From: Bacillus sp. JCM 19034
GTDB taxonomy: Bacteria; Bacillota; Bacilli; Bacillales; Bacillaceae_D
Length of the DNA: 64,000 nt
Direction: 5' to 3'
Assembly (NCBI RefSeq): GCF_001310635.1
Contig: NZ_BAXR01000002.1
Span: 310,001-374,000, forward strand
A program made the position numbers and the translations under genes. Below, in pieces: positions 1 through 8,232 of this stretch. The number at the start of each line of letters is the position of its first letter. Position 1 is the first letter of the stretch. The notes under the pieces are model-generated. The model saw only the letters and a list, made by a program, of their open reading frames with translations, was not told the origin of the DNA and searched no databases.

Positions 1-1774
1 GCTTGATGTAGAAGTAGCCGTAGAAGCCATAGATGAGCTTGAATTTGAAAAGGTTGATTCTGTATCTAAAGAGGATTTAGGAGACGAAGCGGCTGTATTA
101 ATTGAAGTGTTTGACGAGCACTATCATCAAGCTGACATTATAGGCTTAGCGATAGTTAACGAAAAGAACCGCTTTTATATTCGTGCAGAGGATGCTTTAG
201 CATCTGAAGATTTTTTAGAATGGCTACGTGATGAAACGTGTAAAAAATGGGTGTTTGATGCGAAGAAAAGTGTCGTAGCTCTTACTTGGAAAGGAGCAGT
301 GCTGAATGGAGTGGATTTTGATGTGCAAATGGCCTCATATTTACTCGATCCATCACTGTCCTCACATGACATTCATGATGTTGCAACTAGAAAAGGATTG
401 TCAATTGTTCAATCAGATGAAGTCGTATATGGAAAAGGGGCTAAACAAAAGTTACCAGAGGAGGACGAGCTTGCAGAGCATTTAGTACGCAAGGCTGAGG
501 CAGTTTTCCGGCTAAAACGAGTGCTTGAAGAGGATTTGCTAGCGAATGACCAGGATAAACTTTATCGTGAGTTAGAAATGCCTCTTTCAATTGTTTTAGG
601 TCATATGGAAAAGCAGGGGGTAAAAGTTGATCAAGAGATTCTTCAGAAGATGGGAAAAGATCTTGACCTACGGTTAGAAGAGCTTGAAAGAAAAATACAC
701 TCATTAGCTGGTGAAGCATTTAATATTAATTCACCAAAGCAATTAGGGGAAATCTTATTTGTGAAACTGGGGTTACCACCAGTTAAGAAAACAAAAACAG
801 GCTATTCCACTTCTGCTGATGTTCTTGAAAAGCTTGCTGTAGAGCATGAAATTGCAGAATATATTGTTCATTATCGCCAGCTAGGGAAATTGAAATCAAC
901 TTATATAGAAGGTTTATCAAAAGTGATTAAAGCAGATACGAGCAAAATCCATACTCGTTACAACCAGGCTTTAACACAAACAGGAAGATTAAGCTCTACT
1001 GATCCGAATCTGCAAAACATCCCAATTCGTTTGGAGGAAGGAAGAAAGATTAGAAAAGCGTTTGTTCCGTCACAAGAAGGATGGAAAATGCTTGCTGCAG
1101 ACTACTCGCAAATTGAATTACGTGTACTAGCTCACATCGCTGGAGATGAGAAATTAATAGAAGCTTTTAGAAACAATATGGATATCCACACGAAAACAGC
1201 AATGGATGTGTTCCATGTACAGGAGGATGAAGTGACAGCACAAATGCGTCGAGGTGCAAAAGCAGTTAATTTTGGGATTGTCTATGGTATCAGCGACTAC
1301 GGCTTATCACAAAACCTTGGCATTACGAGAAAAGAAGCGGGCGATTTTATTGAGCGTTATTTTAACAGTTATCCTAAAGTAAAAGAGTATATGGATGAAA
1401 CAGTTAGTAAAGCTAGGGAAACAGGATATGTGTCAACATTGCTCCATAGAAGGCGGTATTTACCTGATATAACGAGCCGCAACTTTAATAAAAGGAGTTT
1501 TGCTGAACGAACAGCGATGAATACGCCTATTCAAGGGACTGCAGCAGATATAATTAAAAAAGCAATGGTGCAAATGGCTGAACAAATGGAGAATAAGCAA
1601 GTGAAAAGTAGAATGATTTTACAAGTACATGATGAATTAATTTTTGAAGTTCCAAATGATGAATTAGATGTCATGATGGAACTCGTACCTGAAGTGATGG
1701 AGAAAGCAGTCACTCTTGATGTCCCTTTAAAGGTCGATGTTTCATACGGAGATACGTGGTACGATGCTAAATAA
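1..1774 (+). CDS. polA: DNA polymerase I, 3' part (gene starts upstream of the window)
   Basis: DNA polymerase I fills gaps after Okazaki-primer removal and excision repair. The reading frame is already open at base 2, so the N-terminal 5'-nuclease domain lies outside the window; about 590 codons of a protein normally near 880 residues are present. The polymerase motifs are clear: motif A (DYSQIELRVLAHIAGD), motif B on the O helix (RRGAKAVNFG...YG) and motif C (QVHDEL). The region before them corresponds to the 3'-5' exonuclease domain, but I see no DxE-type metal-binding motif, which agrees with the inactive proofreading domain known in Bacillus PolA. mutM follows 31 bp downstream, probably in the same operon. 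No frameshift was seen in the visible part. Confidence 0.97.
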   Translation, partial: LDVEVAVEAIDELEFEKVDSVSKEDLGDEAAVLIEVFDEHYHQADIIGLAIVNEKNRFYIRAEDALASEDFLEWLRDETCKKWVFDAKKSVVALTWKGAVLNGVDFDVQMASYLLDPSLSSHDIHDVATRKGLSIVQSDEVVYGKGAKQKLPEEDELAEHLVRKAEAVFRLKRVLEEDLLANDQDKLYRELEMPLSIVLGHMEKQGVKVDQEILQKMGKDLDLRLEELERKIHSLAGEAFNINSPKQLGEILFVKLGLPPVKKTKTGYSTSADVLEKLAVEHEIAEYIVHYRQLGKLKSTYIEGLSKVIKADTSKIHTRYNQALTQTGRLSSTDPNLQNIPIRLEEGRKIRKAFVPSQEGWKMLAADYSQIELRVLAHIAGDEKLIEAFRNNMDIHTKTAMDVFHVQEDEVTAQMRRGAKAVNFGIVYGISDYGLSQNLGITRKEAGDFIERYFNSYPKVKEYMDETVSKARETGYVSTLLHRRRYLPDITSRNFNKRSFAERTAMNTPIQGTAADIIKKAMVQMAEQMENKQVKSRMILQVHDELIFEVPNDELDVMMELVPEVMEKAVTLDVPLKVDVSYGDTWYDAK

Positions 1775-1805
1775 TAAACAATCAAGAAGGTGAGGGAGAG
1801 GGGCC

Positions 1806-2630
1806 ATGCCTGAATTACCTGAGGTTGAAACGGTTCGCCGTACCTTGAAACAATTAGTCTTAAACAAAACAATTACTGCTGTAACAGTTCACTGGGGAAA
1901 TATAATTAAAAAACCTGCTGACCCAGATGAATTTGGTCATGCTCTTATAGGTCAAACCATTCAAGACATACATCGAAGAGGGAAGTTTCTTATTTTTGAA
2001 TTTGATCATGTTAGTCTTGTATCCCATTTGCGAATGGAAGGCCGGTATGGACTCTATGAAAAAAAAGAGGAAATCGAGCCGCATACTCACGTGTTGTTCT
2101 CGTTCACTGATCAAACGGAACTACGTTACCAAGATGTACGAAAGTTTGGAACAATGCACCTATTTAAAAAGGGAGAGGAGTTAAAGGCACTGCCTCTTTC
2201 ACAATTAGGAGTAGAGCCGTTTTCTACTGAGTTTACAGTTGATTTAATGAGAGCAACATTTGAACGAACACAACGAACAGTAAAATCAGTATTATTAGAT
2301 CAGAAGCTTGTAGTTGGGCTTGGCAATATTTATGTTGATGAGGCCTTATTTAAAGCAAGTATATTGCCAACACGAAGTGCATCAACTATATCAGATAAAG
2401 AACTAGAGGATTTACACCGAGCCATTATTTCTACATTAAAGGAAGCGATTGAGCTAGGCGGAAGTTCAATAAAATCATATGTAAATGGTCAAGGTGAGAT
2501 GGGGATGTTTCAACAAAATCTGGCCGTTTATGGACAAAAAGATCAGCCATGTGTGATTTGTGGTACGTCAATAAAAAAAATAGTCGTTGCTAGTCGAGGT
2601 ACTCATTATTGTATTAAGTGCCAAAAATAA
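1806..2630 (+). CDS. mutM: Formamidopyrimidine-DNA glycosylase
   Basis: MutM (Fpg) excises 8-oxoguanine and ring-opened purines and cuts the abasic site by beta,delta-elimination. The 274-residue product has the expected N-terminus MPELPEVETVRRTL, with catalytic Pro2 and Glu3, and the conserved lysine in RRGKFLIF near residue 60. The helix-two-turn-helix region contains GLGNIYVDEALF, and a C-terminal zinc finger (C-x2-C ... C-x2-C) runs to the last residues. Length is normal for the family. A GA-rich ribosome site (GGTGAGGGAGAGG) precedes the ATG. It lies directly behind polA, a standard Bacillus repair pair. Confidence 0.97.
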   Translation: MPELPEVETVRRTLKQLVLNKTITAVTVHWGNIIKKPADPDEFGHALIGQTIQDIHRRGKFLIFEFDHVSLVSHLRMEGRYGLYEKKEEIEPHTHVLFSFTDQTELRYQDVRKFGTMHLFKKGEELKALPLSQLGVEPFSTEFTVDLMRATFERTQRTVKSVLLDQKLVVGLGNIYVDEALFKASILPTRSASTISDKELEDLHRAIISTLKEAIELGGSSIKSYVNGQGEMGMFQQNLAVYGQKDQPCVICGTSIKKIVVASRGTHYCIKCQK

Positions 2631-2693
2631 ATGTACGTTAGACAAGTTCTATCCATATAATATCGTAACGTATGTATGGAAGGGGCATGTTGT

Positions 2694-3332
2694 ATGGTTG
2701 GAGTACTTTCATTATTAACAATTGCTTTTGCGGTGAGTCTTGATAGCTTCGGTGTTGGCTTAACGTATGGTCTACGTCAGATGAAACTACCTTGGCGATC
2801 CTTATTATTTATAGCAGGATGTTCGGCTACGTCGATATTAATAGCAATGTTTTTTGGAAGTTGGCTCCTTTCTTACTTGCCAACAGCTATTGCAGAAGGA
2901 ATCGGGGGGGGCATTCTCTGCTTAATTGGAGCCTGGGCCATTTACCAAGCTTATAAACCAGCTGAAACGAATGAAAAGTCAAAAGAAGATGAGTGGGTTT
3001 TCAAATTTGAAATTAAAATGCTCGGAATTGTTATTCAAATTTTAAGGAAACCTATGGTTGCGGATATTGATAATTCTGGAACGATAACTGGTAGAGAGGC
3101 AATGCTTTTAGGAATTGCATTATCGCTTGATGCTTTTGGTGCGGGGATAGGTGCTTCACTAGTTGGAATGTCACCATTATGGATGGCATTGAGTGTTGCA
3201 ACTATGAGTGCTCTCTTTGTGCTACTAGGAATGAAAAGTGGGCGACTTTTTTCGAATTCGCTTTTAATTAAGCGTTTCGCTTTTATACCAGGGACACTAT
3301 TAATATTGATCGGTGTATTTAGTTTCACGTGA
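2694..3332 (+). CDS. ytaF: Sporulation membrane protein YtaF (MntP-like)
   Basis: This is an integral membrane protein related to MntP/LysE-type exporters; YtaF is known as a sporulation-associated membrane protein of unknown exact function. Hydrophobic segments cover most of the sequence, and two similar halves carry the repeated motif AVSLDSFGVG / ALSLDAFGAG, typical of the duplicated MntP-type fold with an Asp in each half. I chose the ATG at 2694 because a GGAAGGGG ribosome site (2678-2685) is spaced 8 bases before it. An in-frame ATG at 2676 overlaps that ribosome site. It sits between mutM and coaE as in B. subtilis. Confidence 0.88.
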   Translation: MVGVLSLLTIAFAVSLDSFGVGLTYGLRQMKLPWRSLLFIAGCSATSILIAMFFGSWLLSYLPTAIAEGIGGGILCLIGAWAIYQAYKPAETNEKSKEDEWVFKFEIKMLGIVIQILRKPMVADIDNSGTITGREAMLLGIALSLDAFGAGIGASLVGMSPLWMALSVATMSALFVLLGMKSGRLFSNSLLIKRFAFIPGTLLILIGVFSFT

Positions 3333-3347
3333 TAAAGGAGTAGCAAA

Positions 3348-3947
3348 ATGCTAATTGGATTAACTGGTGGAATTGCTAGTGGTAAATCAACTGTAAGTGA
3401 GATGTTCCGAAACTTCGGATTTCCTATTATCGATGCAGATCTCATTGCCAGAGAAGTTGTTGAACCGGGGTCTGTTGGGTTAAACAGAATTGTTGAACAT
3501 TTCGGACAGAACATTCTTATGGATGATGGTTCACTAAATCGTGCACGGCTTGGACAAATCATATTTGCAAATGATGAAAAGAGGAACTCGTTAAATCGTA
3601 TTACTCACCCTCTTATTAGGGAACGTATGGAAGAAGAAAAAGAGCGGTTATTAAAAAATGGGGTATCTACGATTGTGTATGATATCCCACTTTTATATGA
3701 AAGCAATTTATTTCATCTAGTCGATAAAGTGTTGCTTGTATACGTTGATCAAAAAACACAATTAAAACGATTAATGAATCGAAATCAGCTGAATAAACGA
3801 GAAGCAATGAAACGAATTCAATCGCAGCTGTCGCTTGAGCAGAAGAAAGAGCGTGCAGATGCGATTATTGATAATGCAGGTTCAGTAGACGAGACAAAAA
3901 AGCAGCTTATTGCATTAATGCAGAAGTGGCAAATAACAATAGGTTAG
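3348..3947 (+). CDS. coaE: Dephospho-CoA kinase
   Basis: CoaE phosphorylates the 3'-hydroxyl of dephospho-CoA, the last step of coenzyme A synthesis. The 199-residue product opens with the P-loop GLTGGIASGKST and has the family motif DADxIAREVVEPG near residue 30, followed by YDIPLLYES. Length matches the family. Its ribosome site AAAGGAG lies immediately after the ytaF stop codon, so it is co-transcribed with mutM and ytaF. The next gene, speD, has its own promoter. Confidence 0.96.
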   Translation: MLIGLTGGIASGKSTVSEMFRNFGFPIIDADLIAREVVEPGSVGLNRIVEHFGQNILMDDGSLNRARLGQIIFANDEKRNSLNRITHPLIRERMEEEKERLLKNGVSTIVYDIPLLYESNLFHLVDKVLLVYVDQKTQLKRLMNRNQLNKREAMKRIQSQLSLEQKKERADAIIDNAGSVDETKKQLIALMQKWQITIG

Positions 3948-3989
3948 AAAGTATAAGAATTTCCCATAAAGTAATCGAAAAAATTTAGG

Positions 3990-4018
3990 TTGCAATCATA
4001 ATCTAAACAAAGTATACT
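3990..4018 (+). promoter_or_regulatory. Predicted SigA promoter of speD
   Basis: TTGCAA (3990-3995) and TATACT (4013-4018) are separated by 17 bases, close to the SigA consensus. Transcription would start near 4025, giving speD a leader of about 140 nucleotides that carries the elements described below. Confidence 0.65.
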
Positions 4019-4060
4019 GATGTTCGTGAACTTCAATTAAAGCAAATTAGGAGTGATTTC

Positions 4061-4129
4061 TTGCATACTGGGTTAGGACCTCTTTGGACTAACTTTCCCC
4101 CGTGTAATAAAGCATTCCTACATGCTTGA
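4061..4129 (+). CDS. Possible speD leader peptide (22 residues)
   Basis: A short reading frame in the speD leader has a good ribosome site, AGGAG at 4049-4053, seven bases before a TTG start at 4061. It encodes 22 residues, including Gly-Pro-Leu-Trp and Pro-Pro-Cys, and ends in TGA at 4127-4129. The stop lies inside the hairpin CATGC...GCATG (4121-4138) that precedes a run of seven U. The two proline codons (CCC CCG) supply the C-run 4097-4101, complementary to the GGGGG ribosome site of speD (4152-4156). This layout fits translation-coupled control of S-adenosylmethionine decarboxylase. Expression is unproven and I do not recognise the peptide. Confidence 0.4.
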   Translation: MHTGLGPLWTNFPPCNKAFLHA

Positions 4130-4146
4130 GAAGGCATGATTTTTTT
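4072..4146 (+). promoter_or_regulatory. Structured speD leader: hairpins plus U-tract
   Basis: Two inverted repeats are visible. GTTAG (4072-4076) pairs with CTAAC (4089-4093), with an inner CC/GG and a TCTTT loop. CATGC (4121-4125) pairs with GCATG (4134-4138), followed by seven T (4140-4146) in the manner of an intrinsic terminator. The terminator stem is short, so attenuation is plausible but not certain. The speD ribosome site lies only six bases after the U-run. Confidence 0.45.
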
Positions 4147-4165
4147 GTAAAGGGGGATTCAACTG

Positions 4166-4546
4166 ATGGACACAATGGGACGTCATGTCATTGCAGAGCT
4201 ATGGGGATGCGATGAAGAAAAGTTGAATAATATGAATTATATTGAACAATTATTTGTAGATGCTGCACTGAAGGCAGGGGCAGAAGTTCGGGAAGTTGCG
4301 TTTCATAAATTTGCTCCTCACGGTGTTAGTGGGGTAGTAATCATCTCTGAATCACATTTAACGATTCATAGTTTTCCTGAACATGGTTATGCGAGTATAG
4401 ATGTTTACACGTGTGGAGATCTTGATCCAACAGTGGCATCAGATTTTATCGCATCATCATTACAAGCAACAAAGAGTGAAGTAATTGAAGTCCCTAGAGG
4501 AATGGGACCGATAAAAATTGAAAAATCAATGATTAAATCACTATAA
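4166..4546 (+). CDS. speD: S-adenosylmethionine decarboxylase proenzyme
   Basis: SpeD decarboxylates S-adenosylmethionine to provide aminopropyl groups for spermidine. The 126-residue proenzyme belongs to the short prokaryotic class 1B type. The self-cleavage site is visible in [20 protein letters not shown], where the Ser after Glu becomes the pyruvoyl cofactor; the conserved His and Cys (YTCGD) follow. Length and N-terminus ([15 protein letters not shown]) match Bacillus homologues. It has its own promoter and a long structured leader with a possible leader peptide, so it is likely regulated apart from coaE. In B. subtilis gapB lies between coaE and speD; here it is absent. Confidence 0.96.
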   Translation: MDTMGRHVIAELWGCDEEKLNNMNYIEQLFVDAALKAGAEVREVAFHKFAPHGVSGVVIISESHLTIHSFPEHGYASIDVYTCGDLDPTVASDFIASSLQATKSEVIEVPRGMGPIKIEKSMIKSL

Positions 4547-4550
4547 GAAT

Positions 4551-4590
4551 AAGGCTGTAAGTTCTATTAAATGGAACTTATGGCCTTTTG
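4551..4590 (+). terminator. Terminator after speD
   Basis: AAGGC-TGTAAGTTC pairs with GGAACTTA-TGGCCTT around an AT-rich loop, followed by TTTT. This is a typical rho-independent terminator directly behind speD. Confidence 0.75.
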
Positions 4591-4741
4591 CAGTATAGTA
4601 AGTAAAAAGCAGCTTTTTTGCTATATGCTTCAACAACCTTTATTTTACAATATAGAAAAGACCACTATAGATTTTTTAGCAGTCGGACTATTTTCTATGG
4701 TATGATAGAAATAAGAGAAAAATGAGGAAGGTGTAGAGTTT

Positions 4742-5143
4742 ATGGGAGCATTTAGTAGTATTAGACGTTTTTTTAGTATCCGTACTGAAACGACGGAGGA
4801 ACATGAGCTGAAAGAATTGCAAACAAGATATTATAAAACGACGAAAGATAAGGCGATGCAAACAATTGAGAACGTTTTAATTCAGTCTGGCTGGGAAATT
4901 GCCAGATCGGAAGAAGAACGAGGAGAGATTGTTGCAAATATGAAAAAAGGTAAGCGGAAAATGCTTGTATTGACAATTATAACGGTTAAACCATTTAAGA
5001 CAGCCGTTGACCTATCTTGTTCAACGGATACGGTGTTACCTACTGACTTTGGTCATAGCCGTAAGGTCATTATTGATGTATACAATAAAATTGATAAAGA
5101 GCTTACATATATTGGATCAAGCTTAGGGAAGGAACTTTTGTAA
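4742..5143 (+). CDS. Conserved hypothetical cytosolic protein
   Basis: The product has 133 residues, is soluble and carries a basic N-terminus (SSIRRFFSIRTE). I see no signal peptide, membrane segment or catalytic motif. A mixed alpha/beta composition with a central strand-like stretch (MLVLTIITVKPFKTAVDLSCS) suggests a small folded domain. It is preceded by AGGAAGGTG and a TATGAT -10-like element (4701-4706) without a clear -35. Genes of this size between speD and nrdR occur in other Bacillaceae, but I cannot name a function. Confidence 0.8.
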   Translation: MGAFSSIRRFFSIRTETTEEHELKELQTRYYKTTKDKAMQTIENVLIQSGWEIARSEEERGEIVANMKKGKRKMLVLTIITVKPFKTAVDLSCSTDTVLPTDFGHSRKVIIDVYNKIDKELTYIGSSLGKELL

Positions 5144-5147
5144 AGAC

Positions 5148-5177
5148 TTGTCAGGCGTTATATAAATAAGATATGAT
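5148..5177 (+). promoter_or_regulatory. Predicted SigA promoter of nrdR
   Basis: TTGTCA (5148-5153), an 18-base spacer and TATGAT (5172-5177) lie about 35 bases upstream of the nrdR start. Confidence 0.6.
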
Positions 5178-5212
5178 AGGATCAATGTTATGATAGTAGT
5201 GGAGATGATTTC

Positions 5213-5671
5213 ATGATATGCCCAGCCTGTCAGTACAACGGAACACGTGTACTTGATTCACGCCCTAGCCATGAAGGAAGATCGATTAGGCGTCGACGTG
5301 AATGTGAGCAATGTCATCATCGCTTTACAACATTTGAAATGGTAGAAGAAGTACCATTAATTGTTGTAAAGAAGGATGGGACTAGACAAGAGTTTAACCG
5401 TGACAAGCTTTTAAGAGGTTTAATTAGAGCTTGTGAAAAACGGCCAGTAGCGATAGAAACCCTTGAAGAGATCGTAAATAGTGCCGAGCGTGAGTTAAGA
5501 AGCTTAGGGAAAAGTGAAGTGCAAAGCCGAGATGTCGGCGAATTCATTATGGAACGACTAGCCGATGTGGATGACGTTGCATATGTACGTTTCGCATCAG
5601 TTTATCGCCAATTTAAGGATATTAATGTGTTCATTAAAGAATTAACAGAACTAATGAATAAGAATGATTAA
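5213..5671 (+). CDS. nrdR: Transcriptional repressor NrdR
   Basis: NrdR represses ribonucleotide reductase genes in response to ATP/dATP levels. The 152-residue protein has an N-terminal zinc ribbon (CPAC ... CEQC, residues 3-34) with the family stretch [19 protein letters not shown]. The ATP-cone domain begins [16 protein letters not shown] at about residue 50 and occupies the rest. Length is exactly typical. It lies directly before dnaB and dnaI, the conserved Bacillus arrangement linking nucleotide supply to replication initiation, but a hairpin between nrdR and dnaB may partly separate them. Confidence 0.97.
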   Translation: MICPACQYNGTRVLDSRPSHEGRSIRRRRECEQCHHRFTTFEMVEEVPLIVVKKDGTRQEFNRDKLLRGLIRACEKRPVAIETLEEIVNSAERELRSLGKSEVQSRDVGEFIMERLADVDDVAYVRFASVYRQFKDINVFIKELTELMNKND

Positions 5672-5674
5672 AAA

Positions 5675-5710
5675 GGAGCTTAAAGCAATAGATGCTGCAA
5701 GCTCTTTTTA
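5675..5710 (+). terminator. Possible terminator between nrdR and dnaB
   Basis: GAGCTT (5676-5681) pairs with AAGCTC (5699-5704) and is followed by TTTTT. The stem is short with a loop of 17 bases, so it may be weak. Confidence 0.45.
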
Positions 5711-5783
5711 CGCTTTTAAAAAAGAAGAAGCCTTTGTATGATACTAAGGGGCAATTGGACAAATAAAAGGGGAGGTTCTAAGA

Positions 5784-7202
5784 ATGTCTTGGCATTGGAA
5801 GAAGCTAATACCAATCGATCGTTACACTGTCCGATTGGAGCAATACATCACAGATGATGATAAACAAATTATTACACTCTTATATCAACCGCTTATTGGG
5901 CCCATTGCCAATAGTTTATATGTAACACTCATTTCTCAATTAGAAAAAGAGCAATATTGGAGTAGAGAAAATACTCATCGCCAATTAATGATCATTCTTG
6001 GTACCTCACTTGAAGTGATTTATGAAGAACGGAAAAAGCTTGAAGCGGTCGGATTGCTAAAGTCATATAAGTCAACAGATGAGCATGGATCTTCTTATAT
6101 ATACGAAATACAGCCACCTATGACACCTAAGCAATTTTTTGAAAATGATGTATTAAGCGTCTATTTATTTAATCGGCTTGGAAAAACATACTACCGACAG
6201 CTACGGGATCGTTTCATCGTTCCAACAATTGATTCACAGCAATACCAAGATGTTACGTATGCTTTCGATGAAGTATTCACATCGATTCACCATTCAGAGA
6301 TGGTTTCGAGCTTGAAATCAGATGATGGGAAAACATTAAAAATCCAAGACGGGGAAGAAATTATTACAAAACGGGATGAAAATGAGTTTAAAATAAATGG
6401 AGATGACTTCGACTTTGAATTGTTAGAAAAAAGTTTAATGTCAACAATTAATGTTGACCAGGTTTTAACTCCAGAGGTAAGACTAGCGATTGTTCGGCTA
6501 GCATTTGTTTATCAAATTACTCCATTGGAGATGAGTAGTATTTTGTTACAAGCATTATTACATGACGATTATCTCGACATTGAGGAATTGCGAAAAAAAG
6601 TGCAGGAATGGTATAAAGTTGAGCATGGCTCGGACCCACCTGGTTTAGCATTACGAACACAGCCAGCTAATAAACGAACGATGCATAATCGTCAAGCATT
6701 AACAGAGGAAGAGAGAACGATTCAATTTTATGAAAACACGTCGCCACTTTCATTATTAGAAATTCGTTCGCAAGGTGCAAAGGTTCCGTTAGCAGACGTG
6801 AAAATCATAGAATCACTCATGCTTGACCATCAGTTAAATCCAGGTGTTGTCAATGTCTTACTCGATTTTGTATTATGGAGTCAAGATATGAAACTATCAA
6901 AAGCACTTGTGGATAAAATAGGTGGGCATTGGTCTAGAAAGAACATTCAAACCGTTAAAGAAGCGATGACTTTTGCTTTAAAGGAACAGGAAAAAGCGAA
7001 GAAGCAAGCCAACAAATCGAACGGTGCAACGGAAAGAAAGCTTCAAAATAGCAAACATTCGAATACTCGGAGGGATCAATTGCCTAAATGGTTGCTAGAA
7101 GAACAAGCACTCAAAAAACCACAACCACAGCAGCAAAAAGATGATAATCAAGAAAAAAGCTTTGCTGAACTATTAGCTGAGCGCAATAAACAAAAAGAAT
7201 AG
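5784..7202 (+). CDS. dnaB: Replication initiation and membrane attachment protein DnaB
   Basis: This is the Gram-positive DnaB (not the helicase): with DnaD and DnaI it loads the replicative helicase at oriC and at restart sites. The 472-residue product starts MSWHWKKLIPIDRYTV and shows the helical DnaB/DnaD architecture: an N-terminal winged-helix-like region, a central acidic linker near residues 190-215, and a C-terminal DDBH2-type helical region (LLEIRSQGAKVPLADVKIIE...) around residues 320-400. The last 70 residues are rich in Lys, Gln and Asn and probably disordered. dnaI follows 11 bases later, so the two are co-translated. Confidence 0.95.
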   Translation: MSWHWKKLIPIDRYTVRLEQYITDDDKQIITLLYQPLIGPIANSLYVTLISQLEKEQYWSRENTHRQLMIILGTSLEVIYEERKKLEAVGLLKSYKSTDEHGSSYIYEIQPPMTPKQFFENDVLSVYLFNRLGKTYYRQLRDRFIVPTIDSQQYQDVTYAFDEVFTSIHHSEMVSSLKSDDGKTLKIQDGEEIITKRDENEFKINGDDFDFELLEKSLMSTINVDQVLTPEVRLAIVRLAFVYQITPLEMSSILLQALLHDDYLDIEELRKKVQEWYKVEHGSDPPGLALRTQPANKRTMHNRQALTEEERTIQFYENTSPLSLLEIRSQGAKVPLADVKIIESLMLDHQLNPGVVNVLLDFVLWSQDMKLSKALVDKIGGHWSRKNIQTVKEAMTFALKEQEKAKKQANKSNGATERKLQNSKHSNTRRDQLPKWLLEEQALKKPQPQQQKDDNQEKSFAELLAERNKQKE

Positions 7203-7213
7203 GGAGGCATCCG

Positions 7214-8146
7214 ATGGAATCAATTCAAAAATCCCTTAAACTATGGACTGAAAATAATAAATTACAGCAGCGATTAAATGAAGCTAGGGTAGCGATAGTG
7301 AGAGATCCTATTATACAGAAAGCTTTGCAAAATCAAGAGGCTCCCGTTACGGAAGAAATGATTGAGAACGCACTTGTCAATTTATTTGAATATAAAAAGG
7401 AACGGTCTAACTGTAATGATTGTCCAGGATTAGCGAACTGTCCAAATATGATGAAGGGCTATCAACCTGAGCTTTCAATTGTTCGTCAATCAATTGAGCT
7501 TTCCTATTATCCTTGTGAGAAAAAAACGGCAGCCGAACAAGAGCGGAAGCAAAAAGAAATGATCAAATCATTTTATGTGCCAAAAGAAATTTTAACGGCG
7601 ACGTTTGATACGCTAGATCAAGATCCTAACCGCGAGGAAGCAAGTCGACTTGCATTAGCTTTCTCTCTTAAAGCAAATCCAGGAGAAGATGGACAAGGAC
7701 TATATTTTTATGGGAAATTCGGTGTTGGTAAGACGTATTTAATGGGAGCTATCGCCAATGAATTGAAAGATCGTGGTATTTCGAGCTTTATCGTTTATAC
7801 CCCCGACTTTTTCCGTGAAATGAAACAATCGATTGGAGATGGAACGTTTCAAAAAAAGATTGATATCGTAAAAAAAGCTCCAGTTCTTATATTGGATGAC
7901 ATTGGTGCTGAAACGATATCTGCGTGGGTAAGAGATGACGTGTTAGGGGTTATTTTACAACATCGCATGCTTGAAAAGTTACCGACCTTATTTACATCAA
8001 ATTATGACTACGAAGAGTTAGAACGCCATTTATCATATTCTGATAAAGGCGGGATTGAAGAATTAAAGGCAAAACGAATTATGGAACGGATAAAGCATTT
8101 TACGTCATTTGTAAAAGTTGAAGGAGCCAATCGCCGTGAAAAGTGA
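7214..8146 (+). CDS. dnaI: Primosomal protein DnaI, helicase loader
   Basis: DnaI is the AAA+ ATPase that loads the DnaC helicase in Bacillus. The 310-residue protein has an N-terminal zinc-binding region (CNDCPGLANCPN with a later YPC, residues 68-98) that contacts the helicase. The AAA+ domain follows, with Walker A GKFGVGKT near residue 173 and Walker B VLILDDIGAE near residue 225. Length matches the family. It is translationally close to dnaB. A menaquinone-pathway gene, not ytxC, lies immediately downstream, which differs from B. subtilis. Confidence 0.96.
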   Translation: MESIQKSLKLWTENNKLQQRLNEARVAIVRDPIIQKALQNQEAPVTEEMIENALVNLFEYKKERSNCNDCPGLANCPNMMKGYQPELSIVRQSIELSYYPCEKKTAAEQERKQKEMIKSFYVPKEILTATFDTLDQDPNREEASRLALAFSLKANPGEDGQGLYFYGKFGVGKTYLMGAIANELKDRGISSFIVYTPDFFREMKQSIGDGTFQKKIDIVKKAPVLILDDIGAETISAWVRDDVLGVILQHRMLEKLPTLFTSNYDYEELERHLSYSDKGGIEELKAKRIMERIKHFTSFVKVEGANRREK

Positions 8147-8232
8147 TAAGCAAACAAAAGTACTTTCTCTTTTCGTTTGCTGTGAACTATGTTACGATAA
8201 ATGCATTAATTGCGAGTTACGGAGGTTACGTC

